From: Holosporales bacterium
GTDB lineage: Bacteria > Pseudomonadota > Alphaproteobacteria > BNTO01
Assembly: GCA_031290075.1 (NCBI GenBank)
Contig: JAITOG010000068.1
Span: 1 to 12,461, forward strand
DNA length: 12,461 nucleotides
Reading direction: 5' to 3'
Shown here: positions 5,729-12,461 of the stretch, in pieces
Layout of the letters: the number at the start of each line of letters is the position of its first letter
Numbering within the stretch: the first letter of the stretch is position 1
Notes under the pieces: model-generated
Database searches by the model: none
Seen by the model: only the letters and a program-made list of their open reading frames with translations
What the model was told of the DNA's origin: nothing
Program-made: the position numbers and the translations under genes

Positions 5729-8700
5729 TTGCTTAGCAGTATAATAGGCTTCTGGGAACAAATATCAAGTTATTTTCGCCCATTTTTTTCCTGGATTAAG
5801 GAATTTTTTTCGGCAATTCCACTTCTTTTGTACTTAACATTTTTTCTTGGTGTTGCTCTAGCTGTTGGCGCAATATACCTTACTAAATATTTTCTTAAAA
5901 AACAGAAGGAACAAGAAGAATCCCAAGCTAAAAGTGAAGAAATAGATAAATATTCACTTCCTCCAAGAGGAGGTTTTATAAGTGAATTTTTGGTTCGGAA
6001 AGGCTTTTTAAAAGTTGGTCGAATGTCATCGTATCTTCTTTACAGCTTAGATTTTTTAGAAAAATCAATAAAAAGCAGCGATTATAAATATAAAAAGCCC
6101 TGGTTTTTAGTTTTAGGGGCAACAGGCTCTGGAAAAAGTACGTTAATGCAACATTTCGATTTAACGAGTGCTCCTTGGCAAAATGAATTGGTTGAAGGGA
6201 TTGATACCGAATGTAATTGGTTTTTTTTACCTAATGGAGTTGCTCTTGATATAAAGGGGGCACTCTTTCTTGAAAAAGAAAATATTGCTGCTGATGAAAT
6301 TGGATGGGAATCATTAAAGCGTCTTCTTGCCAGGTATCGTTCAGCAAAACCTATAGATAGTATTATTCTTACAATATCAGCTGAAGATTTATATGGAAAA
6401 AATAGGATCCCTAAATTACAGTGCATTGAAAGAGCAAAATATATTTCTCAAAAACTTTCATTATTTCAGGATTATTTAGGAATAAAAATTCCAGTTTATG
6501 TAATTATTACTAAAACAGATATTATTCCAGGTTATAAAGAATTTTGTAAAAATATTCCAGCTGATGTAAAAAATCAAATGTTCGGCTGGTCTAATCCATA
6601 TAGTATAGACACCGCTTATATGCCTTCTTGGACTCAAGAAGCCGTTAGTTCTGTGGCTGAAAAAGTAATAGATATAAATATGGATATATGTTGCAATGAT
6701 GCCTTAAATAAGCCTAAAGATAGTTTATTTGTATTTCCATATGAATTAGAGAAGGTAGGAGAAAGCTTATTAATATATACAGATCAAATATTTAAAGCTG
6801 ATTCTTATAAATCCAATGTTTTATTGCGAGGGATTTTCTTTATTGGAGATAGTGGAATTGATAAAATTGAAATTGATTCTGAAAATAAAGAAACAGAGTT
6901 TTTAGATGAAAATTTACTTGATGATAAATATGATGGCGTAGAACTAGGAGCTGAGGATCCAACAGAACCTCAAAAGCAAATAGCAAATATAGAACTTTCA
7001 AAAAGATTATTTTTTTGCAGAGATTTAATTTATAAAAAAATATTAGAAGAATATTCTTTATGTTCTCCGCAAAAGAATTCATTACTTTTTGCCAATAAAT
7101 CTTTACGCATTGCTAAAATTACAACGGCGGTAATGTTGCTTATTGGAGGAGGGGGGTTTTATTTTGCTTCTAAATCCTTTAACACCTCAAGAAGCAACTT
7201 AATGCCTGTAATAAATTCAATGTATAGGTTTCTTGTTGAAACGCAACAAATTCCGCTTACAGAACTTTCAAAGAAGAATGAGGCTTTTGAGGGAGCAGTA
7301 ACACAATTAGCTGATATTATGCAAGAATTATCGAGCGCTAAGCTTTCTTCAATTTTTATCCCTGCTTCTTGGTTTAGTCCTTTACGGTCAAAATTGAACG
7401 AGCTGGTAAATTTGGCTTATCAAAATATTATTATGAGGGCTTTATACGTTAATTTGCTTTTAAAAGCGCGTGAATTATTGCATTTGTCTCCTAAAGATAT
7501 AAAACCAAACTCTTCTGTTGCGCAGCTAGTTTTACCAACAAAAAGCAATGAATTTAAGGCAATGAATAATTTTGTAAAAAAATTAAGTGAATTATCATCT
7601 TTTATCGATAAATTTAATGATTTACGGCTTGTAGCATCTCCAAAGGTCTTAGCAGAGCTTGTTGAATATGCTTTTGGAATGACTTTATCGCAGTCTTTTT
7701 TGAAATATTATGGAGGGATGAGAAAAAAATTAAATACTGAAGCTTTTCCTGAAGTTGATTTAATTGCTTATAAAGGTTTGGCAAGAAAAACTTTAAGTGA
7801 TTTATTTCATGAATTCTTTAACGTAATTTTTATTCATTCCTCTCCTCGAAGTTTTCCAGCGGTGTTAGACTTGCTTATTCGACAGTTAAGAAATTTGGAT
7901 GCCAATGGATTGCCAGATTTGGAGTTCATGAGGCATTTATGCATTGATTTAAATGCTGCTGTGAAAACTTTCGAAGATCGTAATGCTGCGGCAAATGCTG
8001 CATTAGAGGATCCCAAGGATGCTAAGCCGGCTTCTACAGAAGGAATAAACGCTGATAAACCCCTTGAAACTTGGATGGATAAAGAAGTTTTTGAACCAGA
8101 TGAAGAATTTGAAACTTTTCTTTGTGAAGTCGATAAATCTCCATTTTTTGGAAAGGATATTTCCCAAATAATTGTTAATAACTGCGCTGTAGGGCTTTTC
8201 CATTTAAAGCAAAACCTCAGAGAAGTTACAAAAATTTTAACCACAGATATCAGATTTGCCCCAGAAGAAGGAAAAGAGGAAGAAGGTGCATGCTCTGCCG
8301 GGTTAATTTTATTAGTAAAATCTCTAAAAACACTTTTTGAAGAAACGTATATGCGCAAACCAAGCCACCATAGGTTTATTGAAAAAGTACCAGAAGGTCA
8401 AACTCTTTATTGGGATGATAAGCTTTTAAAAGCCGCATGCGAACTATGCGAACAATATGAATCCTTTTCTACAAAGAAAGTTGGATCGTTTCCTGTAGTT
8501 TTGCAAGAAAGCTTTCGGCTTTTAGCCAGAGATAGTTTGCAAAAAAACATCATCAGTCTTATTGCACAATCTCAAAATTTTATTTCTTTGCCAGTATTGC
8601 AAAATGATTCTGCAATTGAAGAACATGTTCGTTCAAAATCTGCAAATTTACGCTTAGTATATCCACATTTATTAAAACTATTAGAACTTCTAAATTATGA

Positions 8701-10114
8701 ATCTGTTAGCTTTTTCTATATTTCACTGCGTGATCTTTTAGCTGAAACAAATTATCAGCTTTTATCACAAATCAATAATCTTATGAAAAAAATGGGGCCG
8801 TACCATATATGGGATCCATCCTTTAGTTGGTGGGACGGTAAAAAATGCCCTGCTTACATGGCTTATGGGGTTAAAGATTCGCAAGATCTTAATTCTTTTT
8901 TAAATATACAAAGTCAGCATGTTATGAATATTGCTTTAAATTTAGCTCAACCAGTTATTGAGTTTTTAACAAATAATATTATGCTATCTACTGATCCTTT
9001 GGATAATAATAAGTTAACAAAATGGAAGCGCATATTAGACCAAGCTGAGGCCTTTAACAAAAAGCAGCCAGGAAACAGCATTGCTGAACTTGAATCTTTT
9101 ATTACAACAACATTTAAAGAATACACAATAAACAATGCATTTGAAAAAATAAGTATAAATGAAGTAACTAAAGATGTAGGAGATCATTTTTTAGAAACAA
9201 AACAATTTATACAAAGAGGAATTCTTGGAAGAGCAGAAATATTAACTCGTCAGAAAAGTATAAAAAATTATTATGAGCTTCGGGAGTTTTTTAATAAAAA
9301 TCTTCGTGGACGTTTTCCTTTTACTCCACCTTCAACAGATTCATCAAATGGTCTGGAAGTAGATCCAGAAGATATGCGCCTTTTCTTTGAAAAATTCCGT
9401 AAAGCTGGGGGAACTACAGAAAAAATTTTAAATCAAATATATCAATTAGGCATTGCAACAGAGGCTGTTAGGTTTTTAAAAAGCATAGAGCAAATATATG
9501 AGTTATTTAAAAGTTATTTAGAAACGGATATTGGTAGCCTTCCTTCCGTTTTAACTTCTGTAGATTTTAATGTGAACAGAGACAGAGCAGTAAGTGCTAA
9601 TTGTGTTGCAGAATGGTCTATTAGGGAAAATTACGATGAAGTTTTGTTAAATACAGAAAAGAGTAGGCAAACCAAATGGGTGTATGGTTGCCCAATAGAA
9701 ATCTCATTTAGATGGCCTGTTGTAAAGGGATTTGATGAAACGCCGCTAAACGATCCAAAACAACCGTCTCTTAAAGTTATTGGTCCCATTGCTACTTTTA
9801 CTTTTAAAGGAAAATGGAGTATTTTACGGCTACTCCGTCAACAAAGCGCAAGTAAATCAGAATATTCCGCTATGGTTAATCCAGATTCTATTGTATTAAA
9901 ATTTATAATACCTACTAATGAAAATAAAAATGCAATTTTATATAATTCTATTTCTTTGTTAGGTCCTTCAACCAATCCAAATATGCCCGGCAAAAGCTTA
10001 CCATTACCCGAATTTCCAACTTTTGCTCCCGATTTGCCAGATGAAATGGCAAGGTATTTAAATGAGCCTGTTTTGAGTTCTGGGCTAATACAAGTTGCAG
10101 AAGGGGGCGTATAA
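5729..10114 (+). CDS. tssM: type VI secretion membrane protein TssM (IcmF family)
   Basis: TssM is the large inner-membrane, periplasm-spanning subunit of the TssJLM complex that anchors the T6SS machine. The 1461-residue product is at the long end of the family. It has one clear N-terminal membrane segment (about 31-55), then a cytosolic NTPase-like domain with Walker A GATGSGKST (130-138), ITKTDIIPGYKEF (260-272) and MFGWSNPY (284-291). A second membrane segment (about 461-480) precedes the long periplasmic IcmF domain and a C-terminal beta-rich region with WPVVKGF and GKWSILRLL. The usual DTAGR after Walker A is replaced by DIKGA (174-178), so nucleotide hydrolysis may be altered. An acidic linker lies near 760-800. 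The start is TTG 5729, preceded by AAAGGGG (5713-5719); no ATG fits better. No tssL or tssJ is adjacent, so the gene is detached from its cluster here. Repeat A2 starts at the base after the stop codon. Confidence 0.9.
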   Translation: MLSSIIGFWEQISSYFRPFFSWIKEFFSAIPLLLYLTFFLGVALAVGAIYLTKYFLKKQKEQEESQAKSEEIDKYSLPPRGGFISEFLVRKGFLKVGRMSSYLLYSLDFLEKSIKSSDYKYKKPWFLVLGATGSGKSTLMQHFDLTSAPWQNELVEGIDTECNWFFLPNGVALDIKGALFLEKENIAADEIGWESLKRLLARYRSAKPIDSIILTISAEDLYGKNRIPKLQCIERAKYISQKLSLFQDYLGIKIPVYVIITKTDIIPGYKEFCKNIPADVKNQMFGWSNPYSIDTAYMPSWTQEAVSSVAEKVIDINMDICCNDALNKPKDSLFVFPYELEKVGESLLIYTDQIFKADSYKSNVLLRGIFFIGDSGIDKIEIDSENKETEFLDENLLDDKYDGVELGAEDPTEPQKQIANIELSKRLFFCRDLIYKKILEEYSLCSPQKNSLLFANKSLRIAKITTAVMLLIGGGGFYFASKSFNTSRSNLMPVINSMYRFLVETQQIPLTELSKKNEAFEGAVTQLADIMQELSSAKLSSIFIPASWFSPLRSKLNELVNLAYQNIIMRALYVNLLLKARELLHLSPKDIKPNSSVAQLVLPTKSNEFKAMNNFVKKLSELSSFIDKFNDLRLVASPKVLAELVEYAFGMTLSQSFLKYYGGMRKKLNTEAFPEVDLIAYKGLARKTLSDLFHEFFNVIFIHSSPRSFPAVLDLLIRQLRNLDANGLPDLEFMRHLCIDLNAAVKTFEDRNAAANAALEDPKDAKPASTEGINADKPLETWMDKEVFEPDEEFETFLCEVDKSPFFGKDISQIIVNNCAVGLFHLKQNLREVTKILTTDIRFAPEEGKEEEGACSAGLILLVKSLKTLFEETYMRKPSHHRFIEKVPEGQTLYWDDKLLKAACELCEQYESFSTKKVGSFPVVLQESFRLLARDSLQKNIISLIAQSQNFISLPVLQNDSAIEEHVRSKSANLRLVYPHLLKLLELLNYESVSFFYISLRDLLAETNYQLLSQINNLMKKMGPYHIWDPSFSWWDGKKCPAYMAYGVKDSQDLNSFLNIQSQHVMNIALNLAQPVIEFLTNNIMLSTDPLDNNKLTKWKRILDQAEAFNKKQPGNSIAELESFITTTFKEYTINNAFEKISINEVTKDVGDHFLETKQFIQRGILGRAEILTRQKSIKNYYELREFFNKNLRGRFPFTPPSTDSSNGLEVDPEDMRLFFEKFRKAGGTTEKILNQIYQLGIATEAVRFLKSIEQIYELFKSYLETDIGSLPSVLTSVDFNVNRDRAVSANCVAEWSIRENYDEVLLNTEKSRQTKWVYGCPIEISFRWPVVKGFDETPLNDPKQPSLKVIGPIATFTFKGKWSILRLLRQQSASKSEYSAMVNPDSIVLKFIIPTNENKNAILYNSISLLGPSTNPNMPGKSLPLPEFPTFAPDLPDEMARYLNEPVLSSGLIQVAEGGV

Positions 10115-10205
10115 CTGGGGCCCCCAAAGAATGCGGATTTTAATTGCTGCCAATCCCTTGAAACCCAAGAAGTTTAAATCCGCATTTTTTTTGGGTTTGG
10201 GTATA
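10115..10205 (+). repeat. dispersed palindromic repeat, family A, copy 2
   Basis: This 91-bp copy is inverted relative to copy 1 at 633-723, with about 4 differences. It begins exactly at the base after the tssM TAA (10112-10114). Relative to its upstream gene it has the same orientation as copy 1 has to fabD. The arms are ATGCGGATTT and AAATCCGCAT, with CCCAAA/TTTGGG blocks outside them. Confidence 0.88.
10131..10192 (+). terminator. probable tssM terminator formed by repeat A2
   Basis: ATGCGGATTT (10131-10140) pairs perfectly with AAATCCGCAT (10176-10185), followed by a run of eight Ts ending at 10192. The 35-base loop can form a small CTTG/CAAG hairpin. This is the better of the two family A terminator structures. 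Confidence 0.6.
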
Positions 10206-10454
10206 GCTTTACACCAATTATTAATCTTTTTGTGAAGACAGAGTTTTAGACGCTGCAACATATTTATGTGAAAACTAGAAGCCCTTGGTAAGAACCCAAA
10301 ATTGCATTGGAATGATTTTTTCAGAGCATTTTTTAAAAGAATCTACAGTAATTTCATTTAAAACTAAAGTAAAAAAAAATATTTTTTATATTGAAAATAA
10401 TATAAAACTATTATACTCTTATAATAGATAGAAATTATATAGGAAAATACAATC
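10206..10454. other. intergenic region upstream of the protease gene
   Basis: This stretch holds no recognisable intact gene. On the minus strand, 10370-10275 reads as a protein-like tail (LNEITVDSFKKCSEKIIP near its start) ending in TAG but lacking a start. The opposite strand is also locally open (LHWNDFFRAFFKRIYSNFI), so neither reading can be preferred. The right half (10370-10454) is extremely AT-rich and probably holds the protease promoter. Confidence 0.4.
10391..10425 (+). promoter_or_regulatory. candidate promoter of the Deg-like protease gene
   Basis: A perfect TATAAT (10420-10425) lies 30 bases before the start codon at 10455. TTGAAA (10391-10396) is too far from it (23 bases) but sits 15 bases from an alternative TATACT (10412-10417). 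In DNA this AT-rich such matches are common, so the exact boxes are uncertain. Confidence 0.4.
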
Positions 10455-11969
10455 ATGAAGGATTCTATTAAACTTATTTTTGTTTTGTCTTTATCTTTTG
10501 TTACATCTGTTTTTTCAGAAGATAATAACAAGCAAGCCTTAGAAAAAATTGAGCAGACGCCCGTTTCTATACCTGTCCCTGAAGTAGTGGATAAAAAATC
10601 TGAAAAAATGGTGAAAGAAAAGCTATTTAATATGATTAGAAATGGTGTTGTGGTGATAAAAGCCAAAACTAGAATTACAAAATGCAGATATTATCCCTCT
10701 ACAGAATGGGAAGGAACTGGTTTTATTGCTGATCTAGCTAAAGGATTAATTGTAACAAATGCACATGTTGCAGGAGAAATGAATTCCATTAGTTCTTTTG
10801 AAATTAAATTTGGAAATGGAACAAAAACAGAAGCAAGAATAGAATATATTGATCCATGCTATGATCTAGCAATTCTTTCTGTTGCTCCAGAAAATATTCC
10901 TAGTGATTGTATTGCACTTGAGATAAGTGATGAAGATATTAAGATTAATATGAAAATTTTTGCAATGGGTGATTCTTGGGGGAATTCATTTTCAACATAC
11001 CAGGGAATTGTTTTTGATAAATATAGTATAATTGGTCTTAAAACCTTTCCAGAACAATCCTTTCAATTTTCTGGGTTAACTGTTTCAGGAGCTAGTGGCT
11101 CTCCTGTTTTCCGTACAGACGGAAAAGTTGTGGGAATTATTTATGGTGGAGCTTTTGTTTCAGGATGTGCACTTCCAAGCTCATATATTTTGCCTATTGT
11201 AAATGCTGTTAAGAATAAAGAAAAAATAAAAAGATTTTTTAGTGGATGTATTTTTGAATACACAACAGTTCAAGATTTACATGAGGCAGGAGTTATTCCT
11301 ACAGAATTTTTTACAGAATATAATAAACAATTTCCAGAAGCAAAAAATAAAACTTTATATGTTCAAAAGAGAATTTTTTCTTCAAAAAAAGATAAAGAAA
11401 AAGATGGCTTAATGGCTGGAGATGTTATTATTTCTATTGATGAAACTCAAATTGGTTGCCATCTTCAAAAAATTGAAGAAATTATTCAAAAAAATCAGGA
11501 TAAAAAAATTAAGGTTTGTGTTTACCGTGATGGAAGAAAAGAAAATGTTTATATGTATCCTACATTTGTAGCTGGTCTGGAGAATTTTAAATTACTATCA
11601 TTTGATGGAGCAACATTTTATGAAGTGACTGATAAGTTTTTGGGGCAAAAAAATGGTGTATATATTCAATCTCCAGAATCTAGTTCTCCTTTTCATGAAT
11701 TTTATGATAAAGGTGGTAAACTAATTAAAACAATTGATGGAGAAAAAATAAAAACACTAGATGATATATTTAAAATTATTCCAAATTTATTTAAGAAAAA
11801 ATGGTTAAAAATAAGTGGAACTGGAAATAACTGTGATGATGGAGAAATTGTTGTTTGGGGAAAGCATGAATCAAAAATTATTGGAGAAGCTACTTATTAT
11901 ACATATAACTCAGAAAAAAATGCATTTGGAGTTAAGAGAATAGCAAATCCTGTAAAAAGTGAAGAATAG
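10455..11969 (+). CDS. secreted HtrA/Deg-like serine protease with PDZ-like domains
   Basis: This is a trypsin-fold serine endopeptidase of the DegP/HtrA type, which in related bacteria degrades or refolds damaged envelope proteins and in intracellular species can act outside the cell. The 504-residue product has a signal peptide (hydrophobic 6-20, likely cut after VFS at 21), then a short linker. The protease domain shows the full triad: His104 in TNAHV, Asp137 in YDLAIL and Ser214 in SGASGSP. The serine motif differs from the usual GNSGGP. A PDZ-like domain covers about 300-370 (GLMAGDVIISID at 318-329), and a second, weaker one about 395-470 (KLIKTIDGEKIKTLDDI), as in Deg proteins. Several cysteines are present, which is unusual for DegP. 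The start is ATG 10455 with AGGA 10 bases upstream. It follows tssM but is separated by repeat A2 and probably has its own promoter. Orthology to degP itself is uncertain. Confidence 0.88.
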   Translation: MKDSIKLIFVLSLSFVTSVFSEDNNKQALEKIEQTPVSIPVPEVVDKKSEKMVKEKLFNMIRNGVVVIKAKTRITKCRYYPSTEWEGTGFIADLAKGLIVTNAHVAGEMNSISSFEIKFGNGTKTEARIEYIDPCYDLAILSVAPENIPSDCIALEISDEDIKINMKIFAMGDSWGNSFSTYQGIVFDKYSIIGLKTFPEQSFQFSGLTVSGASGSPVFRTDGKVVGIIYGGAFVSGCALPSSYILPIVNAVKNKEKIKRFFSGCIFEYTTVQDLHEAGVIPTEFFTEYNKQFPEAKNKTLYVQKRIFSSKKDKEKDGLMAGDVIISIDETQIGCHLQKIEEIIQKNQDKKIKVCVYRDGRKENVYMYPTFVAGLENFKLLSFDGATFYEVTDKFLGQKNGVYIQSPESSSPFHEFYDKGGKLIKTIDGEKIKTLDDIFKIIPNLFKKKWLKISGTGNNCDDGEIVVWGKHESKIIGEATYYTYNSEKNAFGVKRIANPVKSEE

Positions 11970-11980
11970 ACTTTGTCTTA

Positions 11981-12081
11981 TACCAAAATCCATAATTAAC
12001 AATGCAGATAATTTTCCACAACCTCATAATATGTAGGAGGTTCACAAACACGATCTGTCTGATTAAATGTGGATTTTGGTA
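11981..12081 (+). repeat. dispersed palindromic repeat, family B, copy 2
   Basis: This 101-bp copy has perfect 12-bp terminal inverted repeats, TACCAAAATCCA (11981-11992) and TGGATTTTGGTA (12070-12081), with imperfect pairing inward. An inner stem AACCTC (12020-12025) / GAGGTT (12037-12042) is intact here but broken in copy 1. It starts 11 bases after the protease stop codon and is oriented as copy 1 is to its upstream ORF. Confidence 0.85.
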
Positions 12082-12088
12082 TTTTTTT
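11981..12088 (+). terminator. possible protease-gene terminator formed by repeat B2
   Basis: The 12-bp terminal arms of repeat B2 are followed by seven Ts (12082-12088). The 77-base interior contains its own 6-bp hairpin. The long interior makes this a less standard intrinsic terminator than the family A one. Confidence 0.4.
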
Positions 12089-12231
12089 ATACCCAATGGG
12101 CGAAACGCAGTCTGAATTCTCTAGTTATTCCTGCTGGATTAGAAGGCTTACCCCCCTACAAAATAAAAAAAAATAATAAAAGTAAAAATGGGATATAATT
12201 TTTTAATTATTCCAAAGAAAGGTTGTATTAA
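12089..12231. other. short AT-rich spacer without recognised features
   Basis: This holds a 27-codon plus-strand frame starting ATGGGCGAAACG (12096) with no ribosome site, and a C-run (12151-12156). I see no tRNA, and no gene I can support. It lies between repeat B2 and repeat C. Confidence 0.4.
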
Positions 12232-12265
12232 ATGTACATTTAGTACACTCCGGTTCTGCGCTCCG
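12232..12265 (+). repeat. repeat C core, copy 2
   Basis: It matches 5408-5441 at 32 of 34 positions. The long inverted arms that flank the first copy are missing, so this is either a truncated element or shows that the core can exist alone. Confidence 0.85.
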
Positions 12266-12287
12266 TTTTTCCTTAAAAACCCTCAGT

Positions 12288-12311
12288 TAAATATCCATGA
12301 AGACAGCTTCT
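12288..12311 (+). repeat. repeat D, copy 2 (next to transposase fragment)
   Basis: Identical over 24 bp to 5667-5690. Here it lies 22 bases after repeat C and 3 bases before the open frame of the transposase fragment; at the first locus C and D are 225 bases apart. Confidence 0.8.
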
Positions 12312-12314
12312 TAA

Positions 12315-12461
12315 TATAATATTATTGCAGATAGAGGATTTGAAAATAATAGAATAATAAAAATTTGTAAAAAACTTGGCTTTAACTATACATTAAGAAT
12401 AAGTGAAAATTTAAATTTAATTGTTGATGGAAAGGCTTGCAATTTGGCGGATTTCAAGGGG
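12315..12461 (+). pseudogene. 5'-truncated IS4-like (DDE) transposase fragment
   Basis: The frame is open from just after TAA 12312-12314 to the window edge, 49 codons with no start codon. It reads IIADRGFENNRIIKICKKLG followed by FNYTLRISENLNLIVDG. This resembles the region around the second catalytic aspartate in IS4-type DDE transposases, where ADRGF precedes a helix and a strand like YTLRI. The N-terminal half, including the first catalytic aspartate, is absent on the left and replaced by repeat D. The rest may continue beyond the window. The family call rests on motif resemblance, so another DDE group is possible. It is most likely the remnant of an insertion sequence cut at its 5' side. 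Confidence 0.6.

Noticed and set aside
6082..6426. 114-codon minus-strand frame inside tssM
   Set aside because: It overlaps the Walker A region of TssM on the other strand and has no family resemblance.
7834..8358. 174-codon minus-strand frame inside tssM
   Set aside because: It is fully antisense to the coherent TssM reading frame, is serine-rich, and has no motif or convincing ribosome site.
10364..10666. 100-codon minus-strand frame over the start of the protease gene
   Set aside because: It is antisense to the signal peptide and N-terminus of a well-supported protease and ends in low-complexity AT-rich DNA.
12089..12231. tRNA or small RNA gene in the right-hand spacer
   Set aside because: No cloverleaf arms or CCA-end pattern could be drawn, and the only frame is 27 codons without a ribosome site.

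Overview
The window is AT-rich, gene-sparse and studded with short dispersed repeats. Three things suggest a host-associated alphaproteobacterium of the Holosporales/Rickettsiales kind: a class I (archaeal-type) lysyl-tRNA synthetase, a type VI secretion TssM/IcmF protein, and palindromic repeats reaching into gene ends, as in obligate intracellular bacteria. This placement is inference; there is no rRNA or marker match to confirm it.

Layout. (1) Positions 1-243, minus strand: a KGG-repeat stress-type protein running off the left edge. (2) 244-694: its upstream region, a possible 57-codon plus-strand ORF (398-571), and two different dispersed repeats back to back (B1 at 516-617, A1 at 633-723). 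(3) 695-3418, minus strand: a tight rpsB-tsf-fabD operon (ribosomal protein S2, EF-Ts, malonyl-CoA:ACP transacylase). (4) 3419-3640: overlapping divergent promoters for rpsB and lysK. (5) 3641-5215, plus: class I lysyl-tRNA synthetase. (6) 5216-5728: no intact gene, but a long palindrome with 23-bp perfect arms inside a decayed minus-strand frame, and two short repeats that recur near the right edge. (7) 5729-10114, plus: a full-length 1461-residue TssM with no other T6SS gene beside it. (8) 10115-10454: repeat A2 abutting the tssM stop codon, then an AT-rich promoter region. (9) 10455-11969, plus: a secreted HtrA/Deg-like serine protease with PDZ-like domains. (10) 11970-12461: repeat B2, the short repeats C and D again, and a 5'-truncated IS4-like transposase running off the right edge.

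The translation genes (rpsB, tsf, lysK) and fabD are housekeeping; TssM and the exported protease are envelope or host-interaction functions. The most notable pattern is the arrangement of repeat families A (91 bp) and B (about 101 bp). All four copies lie at the 3' end of a gene or possible gene, each family in a constant orientation relative to that gene. A1 supplies the last nine codons and stop of fabD, A2 begins at the base after the tssM stop, B2 begins 11 bases after the protease stop, and B1 supplies the end of the small ORF. Three copies (A1, A2, B2) form a hairpin followed by a T-run in the sense of the upstream gene, so they look like dispersed, possibly mobile, transcription terminators.
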